Of a stretch of 45,574 bases of DNA, positions 34,250 through 42,990 are shown piece after piece; position 1 is the stretch's first letter, and every line of letters starts with the position of its first letter. Position numbers and translations under genes: made by a program. The stretch comes from Pseudomonadota bacterium. Its GTDB lineage: Bacteria; Pseudomonadota; Gammaproteobacteria; Burkholderiales; Ferrovaceae. Where the stretch lies: positions 1 through 45,574 of the forward strand of contig JAKBBG010000008.1 of NCBI GenBank assembly GCA_021826025.1, in the 5' to 3' direction. The notes below the pieces were generated by a model. It did not search any database. It was not told the origin of the DNA and saw only the letters and a program-made list of their open reading frames with translations.

Positions 34250-35691
34250 GCGAGGGGGACCCAGAGCAGCGCTTCCGTGCCGCCACCGGGGCGGTTGCTG
34301 AACTGCAGTCCGCCTCCGTGGATTTCGAACACCTTGAGCGCGAAAGGAATGCCAAGCCCGGTGCCGGTGCGCTTGGTGGTGGGGCCCGGCGCCAGCGTGG
34401 CGCTTTGCGGCATGGCGGGCAGCCCCGGCCCTTCGTCCGCGAGCAGGATCACCGCGCGTTCCGCTTCGCGCCGTACCGCAAGGGTCACCGTGGCGCCGGC
34501 CGGAGAGGCCTCGATGCTGTTGACGAGCAGGCCGTGCAGGGCCTGCTCCACCAGTTCCGGATCGATGCGGGCGGACAGGCCCTGGACCGGATCCTGCAAT
34601 TGCAGGCGCACGCCGCGCCGCCCGGCCTGCAGGGCGGTCATTCCCATCAGGTCCCGGATGAGCGGCACCAGGTCGGTTTCCTGTCGCTGGGCCTGCAGCG
34701 GGTGGAGGTAGGACAGCAGCGATTCGGTCCAGCGTTCCAGCCGGTCGCAGCTGTCCATGATGCCCTGCAGTCCGTCGCGCAGTTCCGGGGGGAGGGCGGG
34801 GTCCTGCAGAATCTGGGCGGTGGCGCGGATGCTGGACAGGGGATTGCGGATGTTGTGGGCCACGATCGGGACCAGGGCGCCCAGGGTGGCCTGGCGTTCC
34901 GCGCTCACCAGGGCTTTGCGGCTTTCGGCCAGATCCCGGGCCATCTGGTTGATGGCGTCGGCCAGGCGCACCAGTTCCAGCGCGCCCTGCCTGGGCACCG
35001 GTTGCGCCAGTTCGCCGGCCGCAAGCACGCGGGTGGACTGCAGCACCTGGGTGAGCGGCTGCAGGAAATGGGTGCGCAGAAAACGCTGGGTCAGCATCCA
35101 CAAGCCGATGGCGAGCAGGATCGGCACCACGAGCAGCAGCGGCGTGTAGCGCGCGAGGGAGGAAAGTTTGTCCTGCAGGTTGGCCTGCTGCTGGACCAGG
35201 AGGCGGTCGATCTGTCCGAAGGCCGTCTCGTAGGCCCGGATGCCGCCGGACTCCAGGTCCACGTCGAGAACCCGTTGCAACAGGCGTTCGTCGGAAGGGA
35301 CGGGCCCGAACGCCACGAGGTCGGTGTGGCGGTAGATTTCCTGGTAGGCGCGCCGCAATTCGGCCACAGCGGCGGTTTCCTCGGCACCGCGCGCGGTCTG
35401 GGCGAGGCGGTGCAACCCGTCTTCGATTTCGCCGCCGAACTTGCGGTACTGGGATTGCGCTTGCGGGTCGTCCAGGAAGGTGGCGTCGAACAGTTCCTTC
35501 ATCTGGCGATAGAGGGTTCCCCGCATGGCATCCACATCGTGTAGCATGGACTGCAGCCGCAAGGATTCCTGGGTGGTGGACTGCCAGAGGTACAGTCCTC
35601 CCGCTCCCAGCACGCTGGTGCAAAACACCAGCATCAGATAGATCGCCGAATAGCGCAGCGTGATCTGGTGGAGGGAGCGCGGCTGGTTCAT
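34246..35691 (-). CDS. Sensor histidine kinase, partner of the NtrC-type regulator
   Basis: 481-residue membrane kinase. The first membrane helix is near 14-36 (YSAIYLMLVFCTSVLGAGGLYL). A helical periplasmic sensor of about 145 residues follows, then a second membrane helix near 183-203 and a HAMP linker (LQPLTQVLQSTRVLAAGELAQ). The dimerisation domain has the phosphoacceptor His279 in VAHNIRNPLSSIRATAQ. The ATP-binding domain has N-box LLVNSIEAS, ADEGPGLP and GTGLGIPFALKVFEIHGG. It overlaps the regulator gene by four bases. The signal sensed is not evident from the periplasmic part. It is divergent from dksA. Confidence 0.93.
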   Translation of the reverse strand: MNQPRSLHQITLRYSAIYLMLVFCTSVLGAGGLYLWQSTTQESLRLQSMLHDVDAMRGTLYRQMKELFDATFLDDPQAQSQYRKFGGEIEDGLHRLAQTARGAEETAAVAELRRAYQEIYRHTDLVAFGPVPSDERLLQRVLDVDLESGGIRAYETAFGQIDRLLVQQQANLQDKLSSLARYTPLLLVVPILLAIGLWMLTQRFLRTHFLQPLTQVLQSTRVLAAGELAQPVPRQGALELVRLADAINQMARDLAESRKALVSAERQATLGALVPIVAHNIRNPLSSIRATAQILQDPALPPELRDGLQGIMDSCDRLERWTESLLSYLHPLQAQRQETDLVPLIRDLMGMTALQAGRRGVRLQLQDPVQGLSARIDPELVEQALHGLLVNSIEASPAGATVTLAVRREAERAVILLADEGPGLPAMPQSATLAPGPTTKRTGTGLGIPFALKVFEIHGGGLQFSNRPGGGTEALLWVPLA

Positions 35692-35723
35692 GGACAGGTT
35701 AGTCTATCAGAAGCGCCTTGTGG

Positions 35724-35729
35724 TAGAAT
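35724..35729 (+). promoter_or_regulatory. Candidate -10 element for dksA
   Basis: TAGAAT lies 55 bases before the dksA ATG. A loose TTAGTC is 19 bases upstream, so only the -10 is reasonably supported. Confidence 0.35.
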
Positions 35730-35783
35730 CCGACGTTTAGGTGGGCCGTGTCGGCCTTTAGATTGTCAACCCCGGTTAATGCC

Positions 35784-36206
35784 ATGGCTGAAGCATCGCT
35801 CAAGCAATTTGCGCCTTACGTCCCCAAGAAAGGGGAAACGTACATGAACAAGAAGCAGCTGGACCATTTCCGCCGGCTGCTGGACGACTGGAAATCCGAG
35901 TTGGGCGAAGACATCGACCGCACGGTGCACACCATGCAGGATGAGGCCACGGTGTTTGCCGACCCCAATGACCGTGCCAGCCAGGAATCGGACATGGCGC
36001 TCGAACTGCGCAACCGCGACCGGGAACGCAAGCTCATCAAAAAGATCGAAGAGACCATCGCCAAGATCGATGCCGGCGAATACGGCTACTGCAACAGTTG
36101 CGGCGTGGAAATCGGCCTCAAGCGGCTGCAGGCCCGCCCCACGGCAAGCCTGTGCATCGACTGCAAGCAGCTCGAGGAAATGCGCGAGCGCCAGGTCGCC
36201 AAGTAG
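35784..36206 (+). CDS. dksA: RNA polymerase-binding transcription factor DksA
   Basis: Secondary-channel regulator of RNA polymerase that works with ppGpp to control rRNA and amino acid promoters. It has 140 residues from ATG 35784 (MAEASLKQFAPYVPKKGE). The coiled coil has the catalytic-tip motif D60-x2-D63-x-A65 in ADPNDRAS, required for activity in E. coli. The four-cysteine zinc finger is intact: Cys103, Cys106, Cys124 and Cys127 (CNSC and CIDC). Upstream in-frame residues are not conserved. murI follows within about 40 bases. Confidence 0.96.
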   Translation: MAEASLKQFAPYVPKKGETYMNKKQLDHFRRLLDDWKSELGEDIDRTVHTMQDEATVFADPNDRASQESDMALELRNRDRERKLIKKIEETIAKIDAGEYGYCNSCGVEIGLKRLQARPTASLCIDCKQLEEMRERQVAK

Positions 36207-36247
36207 CCCCGCGCCGATTCGATAACCCCTCCTTTCGGCCCTTCCCC

Positions 36248-37060
36248 ATTCGCAGCGTCGACAACCGTCCCATCGCAGTATTCGATTCGGGCATCGGCGG
36301 ACTGACCGTCGTCCGTGCGCTGCTCGAACGGCTCCCGAACGAACGGATCGTCTACTTCGGAGACACCGCACGCGTTCCGTACGGCGTCAAATCCGAGGCG
36401 ACCATCACCCATTATGCCGCCCAGATCGTGCGCTTCCTGCTGTCGCGCCAGGTGAAGCTACTGGTCGTTGCCTGCAACAGCATGGCCGCCGTCGCCCGCG
36501 ACGTGGTGCACGAACTTTCCCCCGTGCCGGTTCTGGACGTGCTGGCCGCGGGGGCCCTGCGGGCCCACCAGGTGAGCCGGAACCGCGCGGTCGGCGTGAT
36601 CGGCACCCCCGCGACGGTGGGTTCGGGCGCCTACACCCGGGCCCTGCACGGACACGATCCGGCCCTGCGCGTGGTGTCGAAAGCCTGCCCGCTGTTCGTG
36701 CCGCTTGCCGAGGAGGGCTGGTTCGACCATGAAGTGACCCGGCTGACCGCGCAGGAATACCTGGCGCCGGTCCAGGCCCAGGGGGTCGATACGCTGATTC
36801 TCGGCTGCACCCACTATCCGCTGCTCAAACCCGTGCTGGCGAAGGTCGTCGGGGAGGACATCGCGCTGGTGGATTCCGCCGAGCCCATCGCGGAACAGGC
36901 CCTGGCGCTCCTGGCCGGGAGCGGACTGGAAGCCGGCCGGGCCGGGCCGCCCGCCCATGAATATTACGTCACGGACCTGCCCTCGCGCTTTCGCGCCGTG
37001 GGCGAGCGGTTTCTTGGCCGCAGCCTGGAAAACGTCGAACGCGTGCACTTGCCGGAATAG
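36248..37060 (+). CDS. murI: Glutamate racemase, with an apparent ATT start
   Basis: Makes D-glutamate for peptidoglycan. Catalytic cysteines lie in VVACNSMAAV and LGCTHYPLL, and VFDSGIGGLTVVRALLERLP and YFGDTARVPYG are family hallmarks. The start is odd: between the dksA stop (36206) and the conserved NRPIAVFDSG there is no in-frame ATG, GTG or TTG. ATT 36248 gives MRSVDNRPIAVFDSG and a normal 270-residue protein, but it has no purine-rich ribosome site. The nearest canonical alternatives, GTG 36152 and TTG 36098, lie inside dksA and would add 32 or 50 non-conserved residues. Function is certain; the 5' end is not. Confidence 0.85.
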   Translation: MRSVDNRPIAVFDSGIGGLTVVRALLERLPNERIVYFGDTARVPYGVKSEATITHYAAQIVRFLLSRQVKLLVVACNSMAAVARDVVHELSPVPVLDVLAAGALRAHQVSRNRAVGVIGTPATVGSGAYTRALHGHDPALRVVSKACPLFVPLAEEGWFDHEVTRLTAQEYLAPVQAQGVDTLILGCTHYPLLKPVLAKVVGEDIALVDSAEPIAEQALALLAGSGLEAGRAGPPAHEYYVTDLPSRFRAVGERFLGRSLENVERVHLPE

Positions 37061-37087
37061 GGGAGGGGCTGGGCGGAAGCCTTCGGC

Positions 37088-37657
37088 TCAAGGGCGCAGC
37101 ACGGCCCATTGCGTTTCCCAGTCGGCGAGCGGCGGGCGTTTGAAGCCGCTTTTTGCGAACTGGTGCCAGCGCCCGATGACGAAACAAAGCAGCACGTTGG
37201 CGTAGGCGCTGGCATTCACGGAAGCCGGAAGGGCGCCGCTGCCGGCAGCGAGCCGGAGGCTCTGGCGCAGGGTGGCTTCGAGCCGGTCGTGCAGCTGGTT
37301 GATGCGGGCCTGCAGGCGTTCGCTTTCGTGCACCAGGGCATCGCCGATCAGCACCCGGGTCATGCCGGGGTTTTTTTCGGAAAACCCGAGCAGCAGGGCG
37401 AGCACCGATTCCGCCTGGGAGACTCCGTCCGCCTTTTCGTCCAGGATGCGGTTGATGCGGGTGAACAGCGTTTCCTCGATGAACGCGATCAGCCCTTCGA
37501 ACATCTGCGCCTTGCTGGCGAAATGGCGGTAGAGCGCCGCTTCGGACAGGCCCAGGCGGCGCGCCAGGTTGGCGGTGGTGGTTTTTTCCGCCTGCGGCTC
37601 TTCCAGCATGGCAGCCAGCGTTTGCAGGATTTCGTTGCGCCGTTCACCGGGTTTCAT
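37088..37657 (-). CDS. slmA: Nucleoid occlusion factor SlmA (TetR family)
   Basis: TetR-fold DNA-binding protein that, bound to chromosomal sites, disassembles FtsZ polymers so that septa do not form over the nucleoid. It has 189 residues from ATG 37657, with GGAGG five bases upstream. The N-terminal helix-turn-helix reads [31 protein letters not shown]. The next part, [15 protein letters not shown] and [21 protein letters not shown], matches SlmA closely along its length (E. coli 198 residues), unlike generic TetR repressors. It is convergent with murI and divergent from yebC. Confidence 0.88.
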   Translation of the reverse strand: MKPGERRNEILQTLAAMLEEPQAEKTTTANLARRLGLSEAALYRHFASKAQMFEGLIAFIEETLFTRINRILDEKADGVSQAESVLALLLGFSEKNPGMTRVLIGDALVHESERLQARINQLHDRLEATLRQSLRLAAGSGALPASVNASAYANVLLCFVIGRWHQFAKSGFKRPPLADWETQWAVLRP

Positions 37658-37738
37658 GGGTTCCTCCAGGTTGGCCTCTTTCGGGCAAATCAGTGCGGAT
37701 GGTATCACTGCCGTCTCGGAGCGGGCACGGGCTCATGC

Positions 37739-37744
37739 TAGAAT
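37739..37744 (+). promoter_or_regulatory. Candidate -10 element for yebC
   Basis: TAGAAT lies 42 bases before the yebC GTG in the slmA-yebC divergent region. No strong -35 was found. Confidence 0.3.
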
Positions 37745-37785
37745 GGCGCCATTTCATTTGCGCAGCGCAGCCTGGGGACGAGAAC

Positions 37786-38511
37786 GTGGCAGGACATTCC
37801 AAGTGGGCGAACATCAAGCACAAGAAAGCGGCCGCAGACGCCAAGCGCGGCAAGATTTTCACCCGCCTCATCAAGGAAATCACGGTGGCCGCCCGCATGG
37901 GCGGCGCAGACGCGGGCAGCAATCCGCGCCTGCGGCTGGCGGTGGACAAGGCCTATGACCAGAACATGCCCAAGGACACCATCGAGCGGGCCATCAAGCG
38001 CGGCAGCGGCGACCTGGAAGGGGTGAGCTACGAAGAAGTGCGCTACGAGGGGTACGGCATCAACGGGGCGGCCATCATGGTGGATTGCCTGACCGACAAC
38101 AAGACCCGCACCGTGGCCGACGTGCGCCACGCCTTCGCCAAGTTCGGCGGCAACCTCGGCACCGACGGTTCCGTGGCGTTCCTCTTCACCCACTGCGGCC
38201 AGCTCCTGTTTTCGCCGGGGACGGACGAAAACCGGCTCATGGAGGCCGCGCTCGAAGCCGGCGCCGATGACGTGGTCGCCAACGACGACGGCAGTTTCGA
38301 AGTGGTGACGCCCCCTTACGAATTTTCCGCAGTCAAGGCCACCCTCGAGAAGGCCGGATTCAAGTCCGAGTTTTCCGAAGTCACCATGAAACCGCAGAAC
38401 GAAACCGAACTGTCCGGGGAGGACGCGGCGCGCATGCAAAAACTCCTGGACGCCCTGGAAAACCTGGACGATGTCCAGGCGGTTTACACGACAGCCGTTC
38501 TGTCTGAATGA
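37786..38511 (+). CDS. yebC: YebC/PmpR family regulatory protein
   Basis: 241-residue protein of the YebC/TACO1 family, studied as DNA-binding regulators and, for some members, as translation factors relieving ribosome stalling at proline runs. The start is GTG 37786, giving the invariant [20 protein letters not shown]; the longer in-frame opening is non-conserved. [31 protein letters not shown] and [21 protein letters not shown] are typical. It lies upstream of ruvCAB, a widespread arrangement. Its last 41 bases overlap the only upstream ATG available to ruvC. Confidence 0.95.
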   Translation: MAGHSKWANIKHKKAAADAKRGKIFTRLIKEITVAARMGGADAGSNPRLRLAVDKAYDQNMPKDTIERAIKRGSGDLEGVSYEEVRYEGYGINGAAIMVDCLTDNKTRTVADVRHAFAKFGGNLGTDGSVAFLFTHCGQLLFSPGTDENRLMEAALEAGADDVVANDDGSFEVVTPPYEFSAVKATLEKAGFKSEFSEVTMKPQNETELSGEDAARMQKLLDALENLDDVQAVYTTAVLSE

Positions 38512-38519
38512 ATTCGCGC

Positions 38520-38525
38520 AGGAGG
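38520..38525 (+). promoter_or_regulatory. Consensus ribosome-binding site placing ruvC start at ATC 38531
   Basis: AGGAGG at 38520-38525 is a perfect Shine-Dalgarno, followed by a 5-base spacer and then ATC at the exact place where RuvC proteins begin (ATC CGC ATT CTG GGC, M-R-I-L-G). Confidence 0.7.
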
Positions 38526-38530
38526 CTCCC

Positions 38531-39061
38531 ATCCGCATTCTGGGCATCGATCCTGGGTTGAGGGTCACGGGCTTTGGCGTGATCGATGCGGGCGCACCGG
38601 GGGCCGCCCTGCGCTATGTGGTGAGCGGTTCCATCCGCAGCAGCGAGCGCGACGGGCTGCCCGAGCGCCTGAAGACCCTGTTCGACGGCGTGACGGCCGT
38701 GATCGACACGCACAGGCCGGATGCCGTGGCGGTGGAGCTGGTTTTCGTGAACGTCAATCCCCAGTCCACCCTCCTGCTGGGCCAGGCGCGCGGGGCCGTC
38801 ATCGCCGCTGTCGTGGCCCGCGGCCTGCCGGTGTCCGAATATACCGCCCTGCAGATCAAGCAGGCGGTCGTGGGACACGGCCACGCGGGCAAGGCGCAGG
38901 TCCAGACCATGGTGACCCACCTGCTGCAGCTGCCCCAGATGCCGCCGCCTGACCCGGCCGACGCCCTGGCGTGCGCCATCCGGCATGCCCACGCCGGTTC
39001 GCCGGCGCTTCCGCGCCCGCTGTCCGGACTCAAGGTCCGGCGCGGCCGCCTGGTGATGTGA
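38531..39061 (+). CDS. ruvC: Holliday junction endonuclease RuvC, with an apparent ATC start
   Basis: Resolves Holliday junctions by paired nicks with RuvAB. RNase H-fold catalytic acids are visible: Asp in [15 protein letters not shown], Glu in [10 protein letters not shown], and the [10 protein letters not shown] pair near the end. [12 protein letters not shown] is the substrate-binding segment. The conserved N-terminus follows immediately after ATC 38531, which has AGGAGG five bases upstream; this gives 176 residues (E. coli 173). The only canonical upstream start in frame, ATG 38471, lies 41 bases inside yebC and adds 20 non-conserved residues. It overlaps ruvA by one base (TGATG). Confidence 0.93.
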   Translation: MRILGIDPGLRVTGFGVIDAGAPGAALRYVVSGSIRSSERDGLPERLKTLFDGVTAVIDTHRPDAVAVELVFVNVNPQSTLLLGQARGAVIAAVVARGLPVSEYTALQIKQAVVGHGHAGKAQVQTMVTHLLQLPQMPPPDPADALACAIRHAHAGSPALPRPLSGLKVRRGRLVM

Positions 39062-39645
39062 TGATCGGCCGCCTGTCCGGAATCCTGCTGCAGAAATCCC
39101 CCCCACAGATCCTGCTTGACGTGCAGGGGGTGGGGTACGAAGTGGACGTCCCCATGAGCACGTTCTACGACCTGCCTGCTGCCGGCCAGCCGGTGGCCCT
39201 GTTTACCCACCTCGTGGTGCGCGAAGACGCCCATCTCCTGTTCGGGTTTCTCACCGAAGCCGAGCGCAGCCTGTTCCGGCAGCTGCTCAAAATCGGTGGT
39301 GTCGGTCCGCGCCTCGCGCTGGCCGTGCTGTCCGGCCTGTCCGTGGCCGAACTGGCCGATGCCGTGCAGCGCCAGGACAGTGCCCGCCTGACCCGCATTC
39401 CCGGCGTGGGCAAGAAAACCGCCGAGCGGCTGCTGCTGGAGCTCAAGGAAAAACTGGCGCCCCAGGCCGGCATGCTTCCGGCGCCCGGACCTGCCGGAGC
39501 GACCCTCTCCGAGATCGGGCATGCGCTCGCCGCCCTTGGCTATAATGAGCGCGAAGCGGGCCGGGCCCTGCGGCAACTGCCCGCGGACCTGCCGCTCGAA
39601 GAGGGCATCCGCCGCGCCCTGAAGCTGCTTTCCCGTACGGAATGA
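39061..39645 (+). CDS. ruvA: Holliday junction branch migration protein RuvA
   Basis: Tetrameric DNA-binding protein that clasps Holliday junctions and loads RuvB. It has 194 residues from ATG 39061 ([20 protein letters not shown]), at the ruvC TGATG overlap. An OB-fold N-terminal domain is followed by helix-hairpin-helix motifs ([17 protein letters not shown] and [20 protein letters not shown]) and a C-terminal RuvB-binding domain ([20 protein letters not shown]). The acidic-pin region and length are normal. ruvB starts two bases after its stop codon. Confidence 0.97.
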   Translation: MIGRLSGILLQKSPPQILLDVQGVGYEVDVPMSTFYDLPAAGQPVALFTHLVVREDAHLLFGFLTEAERSLFRQLLKIGGVGPRLALAVLSGLSVAELADAVQRQDSARLTRIPGVGKKTAERLLLELKEKLAPQAGMLPAPGPAGATLSEIGHALAALGYNEREAGRALRQLPADLPLEEGIRRALKLLSRTE

Positions 39646-39646
39646 C

Positions 39647-40672
<1,026 letters not shown>

Positions 40673-40675
40673 CCC

Positions 40676-41086
40676 ATGACGACCCGCAAAACCAGCGTGG
40701 CCTTGCGCATTTACCACGAAGACACCGATTCCGGCGGGGTGGTCTACCACGCCAACTACCTGCGTTACATGGAACGGGCGCGCACCGAGTGGTTGAGCGA
40801 GCGCGGTTTCGGCCACGACGAGGTGGCACGGGACTGGGGGATGCTGTTCGTGGTGCGTGCCCTCGACATCAGGTTCCTGCGCCCGGCCCGGCTGGGCGAC
40901 CGCCTGCTGGCCAGTGCGGAACTCGTGGAAATGCGGCATGGTCTCATGACTTTTGACCAGCGCGTCGTGCGCGGAGAAGAAGAACTGGCGCGGGCCCGGG
41001 TCCGGGTCGCCGGCGTGGATATCGGAAATTTCAAATCGGTGCGTGTGCCTGAACGCATGCGCCAAGCTCTGGGAGTGGATGCGTGA
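40676..41086 (+). CDS. ybgC: Tol-Pal system-associated acyl-CoA thioesterase
   Basis: Hot-dog-fold thioesterase of 136 residues. The active-site region YHEDTDSGGVVYHANYLRYMERARTEWL (given here in pieces: EDTDSGGVVYHANYL and ERARTEWL) contains the catalytic Asp near residue 18. Family members hydrolyse short or long acyl-CoA and interact with phospholipid-synthesis enzymes; the exact role with Tol-Pal is unsettled. It is the first gene of the tol cluster as in most proteobacteria, and its stop overlaps the tolQ GTG. Confidence 0.94.
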   Translation: MTTRKTSVALRIYHEDTDSGGVVYHANYLRYMERARTEWLSERGFGHDEVARDWGMLFVVRALDIRFLRPARLGDRLLASAELVEMRHGLMTFDQRVVRGEEELARARVRVAGVDIGNFKSVRVPERMRQALGVDA

Positions 41087-41775
41087 ACGTGACAACGGAT
41101 GTTTCCCTGGTATCGCTCGTGACCAACGCCAGCGTGCTGGTCCAGATCGTGATGGGCCTGCTGCTGGTCGTATCGCTCATGTCGTGGTCCTACATTTTCA
41201 TGAAAATGCTGACCCTGCGCCGGGCGCGATCGCAAACCACCCTGTTCGAGGAAAGCTTCTGGGGCGGCAGCGACCTCAATACCCTGTACCAGCGCACCGC
41301 ATCCAACAGCGCCGACACCGGGTCGCTGGAGCGCATTTTCGAAGCGGGATTCCGGGAATTCCAGCGCCACCGCACCGGCGGCATGATGGATGCGACCGCC
41401 ACCACAAGCGGGGTGCAGCGCGCCATGAAAGCCACGTACCAGCGCGAAATGGACGCCCTCGAATCGCACCTCTCCTTCCTGGCCACCGTGGGTTCGGTCA
41501 GCCCCTACGTGGGGCTTTTCGGCACCGTGTGGGGGATCATGAACGCATTCCGGGGGCTCGCCAACGTCGGCCAGGCCACGCTGGCGCACGTGGCGCCGGG
41601 CATCGCCGAAGCCCTGGTGGCGACGGCCATGGGCCTGTTCGCCGCCATTCCGGCCGTGGTGGCCTACAACCGCTACGCCCACGAGATCGACCGGCTGGCC
41701 ATCCGTTTCGAAAGCTTCATGGAAGAGTTTTCCAACATCCTGCAGCGCCAGATCAAGCCCCACAACGGACGCTAA
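41083..41775 (+). CDS. tolQ: Tol-Pal system proton channel protein TolQ
   Basis: Inner-membrane channel subunit powering outer-membrane constriction during division. It has 230 residues from GTG 41083, overlapping ybgC as GTGA. Three membrane segments: LVQIVMGLLLVVSLMSWSYIF near residue 20, LATVGSVSPYVGLFGTVWGIM near 138, and EALVATAMGLFAAIPAVVAYN near 172. It is paralogous to exbB about 12 kb away in the window but keeps TolQ-specific context and length. Confidence 0.96.
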   Translation: MNVTTDVSLVSLVTNASVLVQIVMGLLLVVSLMSWSYIFMKMLTLRRARSQTTLFEESFWGGSDLNTLYQRTASNSADTGSLERIFEAGFREFQRHRTGGMMDATATTSGVQRAMKATYQREMDALESHLSFLATVGSVSPYVGLFGTVWGIMNAFRGLANVGQATLAHVAPGIAEALVATAMGLFAAIPAVVAYNRYAHEIDRLAIRFESFMEEFSNILQRQIKPHNGR

Positions 41776-41779
41776 GGCC

Positions 41780-42196
41780 ATGCTTCGCAAACCCCGCCGC
41801 GCCATGAGCCAGATCAACGTGGTGCCTTACATCGACGTGATGCTGGTGCTGCTCGTGATTTTCATGGTGACGGCCCCCCTCATCAATCCCGGCCAGGTGG
41901 ACCTGCCTTCCGTGGGGCAGAACATGGCCCAGCCGAAACAGCCGATCCAGGTGACCTTGCGCCAGGATGGCAGCCTCAGCGTGCAGGACCTCGCGAGCGG
42001 AGGCGGGGATACCCCCATTCAGCGCGGCCAGTTGCTGTCCTGGCTCAGGGACGCCCAGCGTCGTGCGCCGGACCAGCCGGTGGTGATTGCCGCAGACCGC
42101 AACGTGCGCTACGAGGAAGTGCTGCGCGTGATGGATCTGCTCAAGCAGGCGGACGTGAAGCATATCGGCCTGCTGGCGCGGGCGAGGCCCAGTTGA
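41780..42196 (+). CDS. tolR: Tol-Pal system protein TolR
   Basis: 138-residue single-pass protein of the TolQR motor. The N-terminus reads RAMSQINVVPYIDVMLVLLVIFMVT, with the essential proton-carrying Asp in PYIDVML. The periplasmic domain dimerises and binds peptidoglycan in characterised TolR. It starts four bases after tolQ; its TGA overlaps the tolA TTG. Confidence 0.96.
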   Translation: MLRKPRRAMSQINVVPYIDVMLVLLVIFMVTAPLINPGQVDLPSVGQNMAQPKQPIQVTLRQDGSLSVQDLASGGGDTPIQRGQLLSWLRDAQRRAPDQPVVIAADRNVRYEEVLRVMDLLKQADVKHIGLLARARPS

Positions 42197-42990
42197 TCCG
42201 GGAACTGTCCGCCGAAAGGGGGGTGCGCCCCTGGGCCTGGCTTCTCGCCATCGTCGTGCACCTGGCGTTTGTGGCTGTCCTGGTGTTTGGCGTGGCGTGG
42301 CGGCACAAGGTGACGGCGCCGATGCAGGCGGAATTGTGGGACAACCTGCCCGCGCCCGCCACCGTCACCCGGCCGGTGCCGCCGACTCCGGCCCCGCCGC
42401 CGCCGCCCGCGCCGGTCAAGGCTCCCGAGCCGCCGCCGGTCCCCAAGGCGCAGGTTCCCGAGCCCGTGAAGACGCCGCCTGCGGCTGACATCGGGCTCAA
42501 GAAGAAGGCGCTCGAAAGGGAAAAGGAAGCCCAGGCCCGCCAGCAGGCGCTCAAGAAGCACGAGCGGGAACTGGCCGAGGAAATCCGCCAGCAGCGCGCG
42601 GCGGCCCTGAAGGAAGAGGAGCAGGACGAAGCCCGGCGCGAAGCGACGGAGGAACGCCGCCGTGAGGCTGCGGAAGTGGCCAAAAAGGCCCAGAAGGCGA
42701 AGGCGGCCCTCATCGACCGCTACAAGCTCGCCATCATCAACAAGATCAAGCTCAACACCGACGTGCCGCTGGGCGTGCCCGACGGCCTGACGCTGGAGGT
42801 GGACCTGACCGTGCTGCCCACAGGCGAAATCCTGATGCCCGTCAAAATCGTGAAACCGAGCGGAAACGCGGCCTACGACCAGGCCGTGCTTCGCGGTATC
42901 ATGCGATCCCAACCCTTGCCGCTTCCGCCGGAGCCTGAATTGCGGCGGGATTTCCGAACCACTCACCTGCAACTCAAACATGAAAAATAG
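42193..42990 (+). CDS. tolA: Tol-Pal system protein TolA
   Basis: Periplasm-spanning TonB-like protein connecting TolQR to TolB/Pal. It has 265 residues from TTG 42193, overlapping tolR. The N-terminal anchor is WAWLLAIVVHLAFVAVLVFG. A Pro-rich stretch, then a long Lys/Glu/Ala/Arg coiled coil (about residues 98-175) lead to the compact C-terminal domain with LIDRYKLAIINKIKLNT and SGNAAYDQAVLRGIM. The coiled coil is shorter than in E. coli TolA (421 residues) but typical of betaproteobacteria. Its 3' end overlaps tolB by 11 bases. Confidence 0.95.
   Translation: MIRELSAERGVRPWAWLLAIVVHLAFVAVLVFGVAWRHKVTAPMQAELWDNLPAPATVTRPVPPTPAPPPPPAPVKAPEPPPVPKAQVPEPVKTPPAADIGLKKKALEREKEAQARQQALKKHERELAEEIRQQRAAALKEEEQDEARREATEERRREAAEVAKKAQKAKAALIDRYKLAIINKIKLNTDVPLGVPDGLTLEVDLTVLPTGEILMPVKIVKPSGNAAYDQAVLRGIMRSQPLPLPPEPELRRDFRTTHLQLKHEK

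Noticed and set aside
34250-35623. Apparent N-terminal extension of the NtrC-type regulator to 924 residues
   Set aside because: The extra part is an alternate frame of the kinase gene. The receiver domain begins at ATG 34249 in a normal ATGA overlap.
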